Origin: Ulva prolifera
Taxonomy: Eukaryota; Chlorophyta; Ulvophyceae; Ulvales; Ulvaceae
Reading direction: 5' to 3'
Assembly (NCBI GenBank): GCA_023078555.1
Contig: CM041197.1
Location: 310,001 to 374,000, forward strand
Length of the DNA: 64,000 bases
Of the stretch, positions 46,432-58,000 are shown piece by piece. The notes beneath the pieces are model-generated. The model saw only the letters and a list, made by a program, of their open reading frames with translations, did not search any database and had not been told where the DNA came from. Both the position numbers and the translations under genes were made by a program. How positions within the stretch are numbered: the first letter of the stretch is position 1; each line of letters begins with the position of its first letter.

Positions 46432-47108
46432 CTAATGACCGTCCACGTGCTCTCTGCCGTCCGCGGCCACGCCATCAAAACGCGAAGACGCCAGCCACAC
46501 AAACGCGAGCGACGTGGCAAAGCCGACGGCACCCAGGCCGATGTACGCCACCAGCGCGACTCCGGACATGTAGCAGGCGTACAGCAGCACGCTGGCGCTG
46601 TGCGAGGCGATCTCGGGGAGATAGACAAGGAGGTAGTACATGGCGAATAGGAGGACGAAGACGGCGGTGGCGCCGCCGCGGTGGAAGGAGCGCCACCACC
46701 AGTTGTAGTCCTGTGCGCAGAGCTGCATGTACCTGCAGCGGAAGCCCCACATAAAGTAAGGGCGTTGTAGGGGATGCAAAGCAAAGTGCATGCTGCATTG
46801 TAGTACAGCGATGGGGCAAAGTAGGCTTGGCACTGCCGGTCGTGACTCACTCGGAGGTACAGAAGGGACAGCTACATTGATAGTTGTTCAGGCAACAATA
46901 TGCAGGAAGGCAGCGCGCTCGACACATGTGTACATGACTGCGGCTGGCGGCACAACGTGGGAAACTGACGTCAGTCGACTCTGTCTATCCTCTAGTCAGG
47001 CTCGGCCGAAGCGGTACAAGCAGTTGCCGGTCTGATACCATGCTCCTCAATGTGCACACAGAGACATGTGCCCGCCCCCCTCAATGTGCACACAGAGACA
47101 TGTGCCCG

Positions 47109-47139
<31 letters not shown>

Positions 47140-50100
47140 TGCTGCAATCGTGTACGCAGAATGATCAGCATATCTGCCTACAGCCGCGCTTGACAGTGAG
47201 CTAAGCAACCGTGTTTGCCGCGCCAATACGCGTGAAGTCGCGGACGCCGGTGTAGACAGGCATAGGAGCGGTGGCCACGCGCGCACATGTCACCAGCATG
47301 ACGGTGCCATTTTGCAGACAGGCAGCTGTGTACAAGGGCAGCGCACGTGCACAGGATTGACATCTGGGCTGTGTTGAGCACGGTCAGGCCGCAGCTGAGC
47401 AGGAGGACGCGATGCGGGACGTGGTGGCTGCGCCAGGCCGCCCCCATTCCAAAGTCCAGAGCGATGTACAACGTGCTGAGCGGCAGCAAGCCCGCGTACG
47501 AAAACATCACGTATGGGTTCTCAAACCAGCGAGACGGTGACACGGTGTGGGGGGCCATATTGGTGTGCTTCGGCCAGGAGAGGAGTGGGGCATGGGCGGC
47601 CATGTAGCCACCAGGGTACGCCACGCCACAGCTGATAAGCAGCCTAAGCACCACAGGGAGGCCTGGTCGTGAATACTGCAAGCTGAATGGGCGCGGAGTC
47701 CTGCCAGAGTCGATGGCAGAGAGCATGGTGTTGAGGACGACGAAAGATAGGAAGATTGCGCCTGCAGACGTAGTCAGGGTGTTATGCAAGGGCAAGCGTT
47801 GTGTGAGCATGCATGGGCCGCATGCATGGGCGGCCTTGAGAATTCACCACCTCGTGTGGTGTGTGCGCCCATGCACCCCCGTGTGTTTATGACAGGAAGA
47901 CATTGTGCGGGCAAACGTAAGCCACAGCGAAAATCATGCCAAGACATGCAAGGTTTTGTTGCACGTGCAACCGTGAGGTGCCGGCCAGCATTATACAGGT
48001 AGTGGAGAGCAGCAGTGTTGGGTCACCTTGCAGAATATTCGGGACCGCGACCCAAAAGGTGAGCTTGGATTTGGGATTTGTTTAATGTGTATGGGCCGGA
48101 CGACCCAACGCGGATGGAAAAGTACACCTCGCCCACACTGCACGTCCTGGGGGCCATGAACATGACAGAACGGCGCACAAGGCTAGGGCCCTTAAGGCCT
48201 GCACGGCCTGATCTGCTGCTATGTGCAGTTTGCACGAGAACCTGTGAAGACAGCAGTGAAGTTGTGCGATGCACCGAGGAGGTTCAAGAGCGCACCTGGT
48301 ATGGCGAACGCCGCTATCAGGCACACCCGCCTCCACCCGACTGACGAGCGCTGTAGATTGCACCACAGCCACACCGTGCAGTACGCAGTGACAAACTTTG
48401 TTATCGCGAGCCGGACTAAGGTGGCCGTGGCGGCCAGCGCGTCCCACGTCGTGGGCAATGGGGAGCCCGTAGCCGCGAGCCCGAGTGCAGACGCGACAGT
48501 CAACAGGACGTGCACACCCCCGCCGAAGAGCTCTGCAAGCTGAGCGGCAGCGGGGGGCTCGCAGAAGACATCGCCAGCGACGCGCATCCAGCCGAAAGCC
48601 TCAGGTCTCTGTAGGCGGGGCACTCGAGTGTTCTCTAGCACGCGTGCATAGCATGCACGGTGGTAGGCATGGGCTAGATTATGCAGGGGATGATGTTCTA
48701 GATGCAGTATTGGCGCTTAGATGGTGATGCGGCTACCGGCTGCACCATGGTCGACAGTTCCCCAGGGACGACGCCACCCCGATACTTAGATCGCGTCAAG
48801 CTTCCTAATTATAAGCTGCTGAGGGAAAATTGAGTATTGATGGCAGGCCTACCAGCAAGAGTCTCTCCAGATCTGGGATTGGAGTGCAAGGGGCGGTCGT
48901 TGGACACCTGTGACCGGGCCCGGGGCTGCCAGTGGCGGCCACACCACACAGGAAGGCAGTCATGTAGCTGTGCTTAAATCTCAACAACATGAATCAGGCA
49001 TCGTATCATCACTCCTGCTGGAAGCTAGAGCATGCTGTGGTCACACTAAAGCAGCACGGGTCCGAAGCTGAGGTCAGATGTACCGTAAAACCCGTCCAGA
49101 CGTGTCCCTATAATTCAAACCACACGCCTCTGCCACGGCACACACCTTGCGATCACCTATTGGTCCGTGGTGGATCTTGTGGTTGGCGAGGTCACGGCGC
49201 ATGGTGCGCAGCAAGGCGGCCACCGCACTGACGGAGAGCAGCGCCGCCAGCATCAGCGCACTGCACACGGTGGACAGGTTGATCTCGGCGCCACCCGTGG
49301 ACACGCGTAGGTACGCATCCCAACGGCCCGACCACTCGATGTCAGAGCCCGTCCAGTACACGTTGTACGTGTAAACGATCGCCTCGCCCGGGGCGACTAC
49401 CTGCACGGCAAGCAATGACATACGCGCAATGACATAAGCCACATGATGTATGAATATGTACGACACACATGCCGACTCGGGGCTGGGCAGGCCTGAGCTG
49501 AATCCGCTTCGACCATTCAATTTCGAAACCCGATTTTGAATTCACGATGTGACAGAGCATGGCACGTCTTCCAAAATGCTGAGTCTAGCTGCTCATCTGA
49601 AGACATGCTGCATAGTACACGATGGGACACTGCAAGTCATCGTGCAGCTGCTACCGCAGGCGGCACCGCTGCTACTTGTGGCAGCCACCGGCGGGCTGTT
49701 GCATCTGTTTAGACCCATGCACTCGTCCGATTTTGAATTTATTTATTTTTGACGGCACGTGCGCACCTGTGGCTCGGGGTTGCGGGCTAGGTCCAAGGGC
49801 AATTCGGCGCAGGTGATGTCTTCCAGGGGCTCGCCCTTGAGCCTCTTGATGCTGCACGGCAGAACCTCAAAGCCGACGATCGCCCACATCGTCGATACGT
49901 GCGATTCATCCTGCGCAGCACGGACACCTAAGTGCACAGGATACAGGCCCGCACGTGAGAAAGCTCCCGTCCGAGTCATTGAGGCACAGTGGCACTTCAG
50001 CACAGACCGCGTCCACACTGTGGCAGCAGCTCTTGACGCATGTGTACACATGCGCTGCCAGCTGCCAGTGGTTGCAGCGTGCCGAAAGCTACTGGGCAGT

Positions 50101-50431
50101 GCCAATGAGAACCCTATATAGCATATATATATATATATATATGGCACATATAGAATTGAATTGAATCACTTCAAGTTGAATCGGCTGGCGGAGGTTGCGT
50201 CTCGGTGTGGCAAGGTGAACCGTGCTTTGTTTGTGACGAATGCTCTGCGCCGGTTGAGTGTGGCGTTGTGCAAGGGGAATGCTCTTGTGCTCCGTGCGGG
50301 GCTTCAATCTTTGGCTGGCATCACCGGCCGAGCTGTGGTACGTGCTCGTGCCCGGACTAGTGCCATGACTGCGTGAGTGGATTTGCGTGTGTATTCCTGG
50401 CAACGGCTCGCTTCCCGGCCTCTGTCCTTTG

Positions 50432-50501
<70 letters not shown>

Positions 50502-53500
50502 ATTTGGATGCCTTGCAGCATTCAGTACACAACATTCAGGCAAAGCTCAAAGCTGTGGATGGGCCGGAGTAGATGTGCATGAGCACTGGGGCATGCACAC
50601 CGCCCCATGCATCATATGGCTGCAGTACGTTTGATTGCATCAATCTGACATCGCGAAGAGATGCCCATGCAGGATGTGGCAGTGCAGGCATGCACTGCGC
50701 CCAATATTAATGCACAGCCACACATGTATTGGCTCTGGACATCTGTCGCTACTCTTTCAACTCATGCATCGCGTTGCGCACCGCACTACTAGTAGCTCTG
50801 TGGCCATTCCCATTGCCCACCGACTTGCCAGCCTTCTGCGCAGCAGGCGGTATGCTGTTGCCGTGCAGCCTGTTCACCAATACGACAAAAGTGAGGTGGT
50901 TGAAGACGACAGTGTCATTGCCGCGGACAGCGCCGAGCGGAGCGCCCAGCGGCACCGGAGCGCGGACCTGCATGCATGTGCGGGGCGTCACTGATGAGCA
51001 TACATGGCGAGCCACCGGTGGAACACACACCTTCCTGGATCGCCCATGCACTGCGCGGCTGATGCTTGAAATTTACTGCAAAATATGGATTGGCCAGACT
51101 CGATCTGTAGAGCTCTGCGCCGAGTGAGCGACACACAGCCGCGGGGAGACATGCCGGCGGTTTCTGACATGGGTGGCTCCGCGCCTGAGCCCCCTCTTGT
51201 GTCTAGTTCACTTGAGCCCCACCAATGCACACGCCAACACTTACTCACGGTGCAAAGCACACTGGTTGTGGCACATGCCAACAGCGCCAGCGCCACAGCA
51301 AGCATTCGACAGATAGAGGAATGACGTGTGGTTGGCATTCATGAAGTCAGTGAAGTCAGCACTGTCCAGGCACGAGGGTGTAGGCAGTCAGCATGTCAAG
51401 ACAGCGTGGCCACGAGTGATCACTGGCAGGCCCTGCGGGAAGCATGCTCGTGCGCACCTGCGTGTGCTCCAGGTCAGCTGTGATGACCGGCAAGGTATCG
51501 AGCTCCATGTGAGCGCGGTAGCCCTTGCGGATTTTGTCTGTGAGGTCCTGCAAGCGCGTCTATGCATGTGGTGTACATCACGGTCATTTACCGCATGTAC
51601 CCAGACCCGCCGGAGCGGTGGTACATTTCACAGCTGGAAACTCGGTCGAGGCGTCTCTCAGATCTGAGCCTCCGTGTGCATGGAACAGCTAAATTGCACA
51701 ACTCAGGGCGTGAGGATATCTGAGGGAAGGAGATGCAGAATATGTCCGTGCCAGCGACGCTGACATGGCATGGAGCCGGCTACACGCATGCCATCACCTG
51801 TGCCAAGCATACTGGGTAGATGTGATGCATGCTCATAGACGGCCCTGACTCATCGGATGAGGGCAGCCCGCCACCGTCGTGCCCCTGGGAGTTGCTGTGG
51901 CGATGCTAGCGGCAGTGAACCGGCAAGATGACCAGATGTTCTTGAAGATGACACACTTCGAAGTGTTACAAGGACAAAGGCAGCAAGTCGGGCAGCACCG
52001 CGAAAGGAGCAAGCAGACGAAGCAAACACCAAGACACCCACGAACATCTCACCCATCACCGGCGCAGCAAGCGACACAGATCCGCAGACCGCCAAGCACA
52101 CACCCACACACCAGCACACACACGCACAGACCCACACACCCACAAACCCAAACCCACACACGCGCACGCACAAACCCCACGGCCGACACACAACATCACA
52201 ACCACCAGCACCACAACGCCCGCCGCCGTACGACAGGGCCAAACCCAACACACTGCCGCCTGAGGCCGCCCATCATGGCCGCCCGATTGCCGGGGTAGAT
52301 ACTCTCTCCTGGACGAGCAGGCATGCAGACACTGGCGGTTGGGCGAACATGTGAATAGCAGGCTCTCAGATGCTGGCATTGTTGTTGGCTGCACTGAAGG
52401 GACGCTGGAGAGACTCACCTCGGCTTGCTCTGCATTGAGAGCACCAGCTGAGCCATGGCTGCAGGCATGCTTCACAGCCTTATCACCCTGCAAACAACAT
52501 GCTACCATTCCCTACCGTGCTGTGCCGTTGTGCACATTCGACCTGATGAGTCTCGAGTCAATGCTATGGGCTGGTCAGTGCGATATCTAGCAGCTGGCCA
52601 GGTGTCTACTGGTGCGCAAGCTGTGGTGCTGTTGCATGACTACAGGTCCGTGCCCGCATTCAGCATGACAGAACAAGAACACTGATCAGAGTACTTTCGT
52701 CGGAACGTGCATTCAGGCAGCAGTGTCTCCGTTTGACGCTCATGGATGGCATGGCAAGCATTGGTTGGAGCGTACAAAGACTCTGAAGTGATATGGCCCC
52801 GGGGAGTTGTATTGTGCATGCCCTGCCAGGAAAGTCCACAGGGCAGACCAAGATTTCCTCTGCTTTACTCCTGATATAGCTTGGCAGAATGGCAGCGAGT
52901 AGTAAGCATATGCTACTTGAGCCTCTGAGGACGTGAGGGAACCCACTGCCACTGCAGAAACATTCAGCCATCGAACCGCATCACCATCGAAACAGCAAAC
53001 AGATCAGCAGTCTTTTAACACCGTCAGCATTGTCATGGCTGAGCTGGTCTGGGTACTGCGCGTCGCGGAGGGCTGGAACAAGTTGCTCGTCAGCGTCGCA
53101 GGCCACTATCGCCTCGGTGCCTTGCAACGCTACAGACGGCGCCACTTGCCGTGAAACGTCTTCGTAGATGGCTGCTTGAAGGAAAGCCTTCAGTCCGTTG
53201 GGAGGGCAACGTCAGCGGAAGACATTCGCGAATGATGCCGGTGCCAATAGCCACGTCGTGCACGTCAAACGCAACGTGTCCATGGAAGAATGCTCACATG
53301 GCATCAAGGTCACTGACAATCACCGAGAGCAACATTACGATTCACGTCCGGCTGTCAAGTTCCATATGACTGCCGCATACACTCAGGATATGATAGAAGC
53401 TGGAGTCCTCAGCGACCACAGGGCTGCCTGCGCACCTTCAATGCTCTCTCCGATTGTGTACCCATTCGGCTGGAAGTGACTGGCATTGGCTGTAAGCAGG

Positions 53501-53556
53501 CCGGCCAACGCTAGCACGATCACGTGTATGAACGGGCCCCGCCCCTCACTCGACAT
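46432..53556 (-). CDS. Nonaspanin (TM9SF/EMP70 family), copy 3, subtype B
   Basis: The ten exons are 53436-53556, 52776-52951, 52419-52487, 51458-51547, 50821-50967, 49767-49910, 49146-49400, 48296-48608, 47347-47761 and 46432-46732, in phase, 676 residues. Intron positions and phases equal those of copy 1, but the sequence is much more diverged. The N-terminus is MSSEGRGPFIHVIVLALAGL. The lumenal part has YYSLPFCQ, NHLTFVVLVN and VGFEVLPCSIKRLKGEP. The YTYNVYW...GRWDAYL block is kept. Usually constant membrane positions vary: YPSFSGAV is replaced by a different sequence, and MWRGYFFHQ by AWRSHHVPH. The last exon keeps YNWWWRSFHRGG and ends after a short tail, REHVDGH. Introns carry two LINE fragments, an (AT)n tract and a poly-C tract. 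Confidence 0.87.
47046..47135. repeat. 34-bp tandem pair ending in a poly-C run
   Basis: A unit beginning CTCAATGTGCACACAGAGAC is present twice in tandem. The second copy ends in about 27 consecutive C (47109-47135). It lies in the last intron of copy 3. The exact C count is likely to be unreliable in any assembly. Confidence 0.85.
50123..50499 (+). mobile_element. Second LINE family: truncated copy inserted in an (AT)n microsatellite
   Basis: AT repeats at 50123-50142 and 50436-50499 flank about 290 bp on the plus strand. The 50161-50376 frame encodes a LINE-like C-terminal tail (LRRLSVALCKGNALVLRAGL ... RARARTSAMTA) comparable to the tail of the 9.95-10.98 kb ORF. The UTR ends cctctgtcctttgtaac. 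The AT tract is both target and duplicated flank. It lies in intron 5 of copy 3. Confidence 0.7.
51963..52296 (-). mobile_element. 5'-truncated LINE in intron 3 of nonaspanin copy 3
   Basis: Nearly identical to the first half of the 44.67 kb copy (ttacaaggacaaaggcagca ... gcccgattgccgggg), ending abruptly at 52296. It sits in the same intron (between exons 3 and 4) as the LINE of copy 2, but it has a different length and truncation point. No clear duplication of the target is visible. Confidence 0.85.
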
Positions 53557-55067
53557 TGTATGGGCTAGCTGCAGCGGGACGTCACCGAATTCGCTCACTA
53601 GTACTTGGAGCAAAAGCGTCGATTGTATAACGTTATATAATGCACAGCTTACTCGTGTTCAATTGTTTGTAGCTGCAGATCCCAAGCAATCCTGTGGAAA
53701 CGTGTGCTGGCCCAGTCTGGTAAATCAGCCGATCCTAGATTGCAGCGACTGTCAGTCTGAACAAGAGCTGTCCACGGTCTGTATTTCCCAGTCGCAGGGC
53801 TGCGGCATTCACTGTCAATGCGGGAATCACGTCAGCCTCCATTGTTTGATGTGACATTGGTGTTTGTCTGAAAGACAGCAGGAGACACTGGCTGCAGCTG
53901 ATGCAGCTCGATGTTGCATATCCTGCACTGGCAGGTTCGCAGTCATGACTAAGCTTTGTTCTTGCCACAGCATTGGGTGCAGCATCAATTGAGGAAACGT
54001 CATGAGAAGTTGCTGTGCAGTCCAGTGTACTAAGGCAGACTGAGGTAGTGCACTGTGTGCATGGCATGCATGTGCATGCATAGGTCTGATTAGGTCTGTG
54101 TTGCAAGGATAAGGTGGCCAGGCCGGCAGCACCCGAAAGAAACGAGCAGATCAAGTACACACCACACACTGTTGGCAACATTCACCACGCTCCAGTAAAA
54201 CGACACAAATCCGCAGACCGCCACACACCCACACACGCACACATACACACATCGCCCCGAACACACCTACACAGCACCCACCACCTCAATGCCTGTACAG
54301 TACCAACTGCGATCTGGTGATTGCGCATCGAGCTATACTATAACGGCTGCTGCAGTGTACATGTCACCGCGCCTTTGCTACGGTCCACCGCCACGCAGCC
54401 CCAGAAACTTGAAGCACCAGTTTTGCATCGCACCATCATGCATATGGAAAAGCTGTGCCGCAGCGCCGTATACGTACCCACAATCGGACAGCAAACGGGT
54501 GGCGTTCGGAGTGCACCCCCACGGCGGCCTGCTCACGCGCACGCATCTCTATAGTATACCTTCGTGCATCCATGCATGATGGCGAGGGTGTGTGCACACC
54601 CCGCCCCCGCGACAGCGCCCCGCCATGGCCTGGCAGCACCAGCACGGCGGCACGCCGAGCCCCCTCGAGCTCCTAGGATCCCCTTGTGGCCACACATGCG
54701 CATGCCGCACTCATCTGCCGAGCTGTAGCCCGCACCGCCGTCCTGCGGGCCACGGCGGCACAGCGTGACGTGGCAATTCTTCGCTTGGGAGTAGTCCAGA
54801 GCCGCGAGTGACGCCTCTTTGCTCGGGGCTCCAGCTGAGATCGACATGCCCACAACACCCACACGACCGCGCACGTGCACCAGGATCACAGTATGCTGAC
54901 TACCCCAGGAGCCCCTCGATACTGCCCTCCATATATGCATGCTGCGGCAACGGCTCCCGAACTCCGCCCGCTTAGCCACGCCTCGAACGCCTTCAGGAGA
55001 ATCCCAACAAGCAGACAAAACGGGGATGTACAGAATGTTCTCATCCGCAGGGCAGCCGGCACCACCA
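53557..55067. other. Spacer between copies 3 and 4
   Basis: Contains the degraded LINE at 54.1-54.3 kb. A minus-strand frame at 54533-55105 (includes TVILVHVRGRVGVVGMSIS) shows no domain and overlaps the stop of copy 4, so I do not call it a gene. The upstream region of copy 3 does not align with the subtype-A flanks. Confidence 0.4.
54099..54292 (-). mobile_element. Older degraded LINE 3' end
   Basis: The sequence ttgcaaggataaggtggcca ... ggcagcacccgaaagaaacg ... cacacacgcacacat is the family's 3' end with many differences. A short direct repeat TAGGTCTG lies just left of it. Confidence 0.65.
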
Positions 55068-58000
55068 CTAGACCTCACTATCTGCATCGCCTTCACGAGG
55101 TGCACCTCCCGCCTGGCCTGTCCGTACCTTCAACAACTGCTCCACGCAGCCCTCTGCGTCTCGCCCAACCTCATGACCAGGCGCCCCGTTGACATCAACA
55201 CGGGAGTATGCTAGGCACACAAACGCGAGCGATGTCACAAAGCCGACGGCGCCGAGGCAGAGATATGCCGCATAGGCAACTACAGCCATGTAGAAGGCGA
55301 ACCGCACCAGGGCAAAGGGGTGCAAGGCGGTGGCCGGGATGCACGCCATGAGAAAGAAGCAGGAGTAGCCAAGGAGATATTGGGCTGTGGAACCGCCGCG
55401 GTGGAAGGACTGCCACCACCAATTGAACTCCTGTTCATTGAGCTGCGCATTCCTGCAGAATGCAGCACACACTACTATGTACTGGCAGCATCAAGAACAG
55501 GCTGGCAGTGTGCGCGGCAGGCTCCACGAGTATACATGCACTGCTGGTATACTGGCACAGCTGGCAGTTCTTCAGGTGATCAGTACGAGTCATTCGGCAC
55601 GGTCAGGTCGTGTCGGCGACCGGAAGGGCATGCGAGTTGCCGCCGGCACGGCAATCGTATCACACTGACATGGTCGCTATCACCATTGGGTAACGAAAAA
55701 TGGGGAAAACAACAAGCAGATACGCACGTGTGGATGACAGAGAGCTGCGCAGTGATGAGGGCTGCCAGCCCGCAGATGGTGAGGAGGAAGCCAAACTGGT
55801 CGAAAAAGTAGCCCTGCCACAGCGCTGGCATCACATAGTGGAGCGCGGAGGTAAGAACTAGAAACGGCAGCAGGCCTGCAACGGCATTCATGAATAGGAC
55901 AAGCATTCTGCTACGCGACCGGGGCGCCGGGATGTCGCTGGGGGCTTTGGTGGTGCGTGTCGGCCAGGTGACGAGAGGCATGCGGGAGGCCAGGTGTCCA
56001 CCAAGGAATGCCAAAGGGACGCTGACAACCACCCAGACGATGTAAAGGCGGAGGAGCTGTGGAAAGGGCGGCGGGACAGCCCCCGCTAAGCCTGGGTAGA
56101 AGAAATCCTCAAGAATCGTTTGAGTGAAGGTGCTGAGGAATGTTGCAGAAAGCACGGCGCCTGCACATAGGGGCATGCACGTGGCTGTTGAAGCAGGGGA
56201 CGGCCATGCATATGCAACCTTTTTTTGCATATGTGTGAGTGCACCAGCATGAACTGTCCAGACCTGGCCACCGCTTTATGATGCGCACATTGTATCGCCA
56301 TCAGCCGCGACGGCGTGGCCGTCAACTGCTCGGGAGCAATCCCCATGGCTGCCAGTGTTTAAGGGGGTCTCAATGCGCAGGTACACATGGCACATGCGTG
56401 CAAGCTACATGTACTGTGATCATTGCTGCAGGGCACTCGCTCTACTCAAAGCGCAGGTGCCATGGGGATGTGCGACTGCGCACCAGGCACTTTGACCGCC
56501 TCCTGGAAGCATACCCCGCCCCAACGGCTGATTTTTGAAGAATCCTCACTTCCCGAGCGCGCCATGTTCCGCCAGAGCCACACCGCCGAGAACCCGCCAA
56601 TGACAGACAGGAACGTGTAGAGGAGAATTGCAGTGGTGAGCAGCGCCCCCCGCCTCGTAGGGGACAGCATCCCCAGAGCAGCAAGCACGAGTGTAGCTGC
56701 GAAAGTGCAAAAGACGTGCACGCCTGCGCCGACGAATGATGCCAGCTGAACGGCAGCGGCGGGCTCACGGAAAACGTCGCAAGCGACGAGCATCCATGCA
56801 ACGTTGGCTGTTGGCTCCTGCACGGCGGGAGGGATGATCCTAAAGCGCGATCATCGACATGAAGGCACTTTTTTTTAAGGAATATGTTTTGAGGCGCATG
56901 GACGAGCCACAGGGCGGGTTCTGCACTGGGTGTAGGCAGATGTACATCAGTGCGTTGCGAAGTGCGCTCAGGTGGTCTTCAAATGTCACTGGGCACTGTC
57001 AGCACGGCTACGGCCCACCACTGGTGGCACTACTACTAGCAAACCCCCACCACAGCGTGCTGACTCAGCACTGATCAGCTGACCGTGTGAGAGGGACTGC
57101 ATACCTTGCCCTGCTCGAGGCGGCGGAGGACCTTGTTCTCGGCGAGGTTGCGGCGCACGGTGTGCATGAAGATGACGCCGATAAGCACGGACAGCCACAG
57201 CGCAGTGAGCAGAGCGTTGCGCACGGAGAACCACTGCACCTCGGGCGTGCCGGCGAAGCCGCGCAGGTAAGCGTCCCACCGCCGCGTCCACTTGATGTCG
57301 ACCTCCTGCCAGGACACGTCGTACGTGTACATGATGTGCTCGCCCTCAGCAACCACCTGCACAGCCGTGACGCATGAGCGCCATAACTCACGACCCGAGC
57401 TCATCGTCTGAAGACCGTGACCATGTGCAGCAAACACCATTCCGGAGCACGGGAGATTACCCACCGAATGTTGAATGACAGACCTGCAGAACATTCAAAT
57501 GAATTGCGCATGTACATGCCCACAGTCAGCGCTAGCCAGAGGCACACCTGCGGCTCTAGGTTGCGGGGGTCCCCCCAGGGCCGGCACTCGATGTCCTCGA
57601 GGGGCTCGCCCCTGAGCCGCTTGATGCTGCAGGGCATCACCTCAAAGCCGACTACCTCCCACATCGACTTCGCCTCCTGCGCCACACATATAGGTACTCG
57701 AGAGTTGTAAGCACAGTTGAACAGTATACAGGCGTTTGACACACCGCTGCCGATTGTGCTCCTTCAAGCACCGTGGTGACCGCTGACCTTCCAGTGCCTG
57801 CCTCGTCCTGCGCACGCAGCACGCAGCACGCAGCACGCAGGACACAGCACGTACAATCTGTGATCATTCTCAGGGTGGATATCATGGCGCTCTGACTCGG
57901 AGGATGGTTGCTGTGCTGTACACATGCCACTGTTCGTCTGCAACAGGCCATGGGAGTCAGCCAGCTTGAACTTCATGTGTCTGTGTGTAAATGTCGGCGA

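Noticed and set aside
50305-50582. Proteins made of alternating Tyr-Ile
   Set aside because: Direct translation of the (AT)n microsatellite, with no coding character outside it.
54533-55105. 190-codon minus ORF downstream of copy 4
   Set aside because: It overlaps the last codons of copy 4, has no domain and biased composition, and could be a chance GC-rich frame or 3' UTR.
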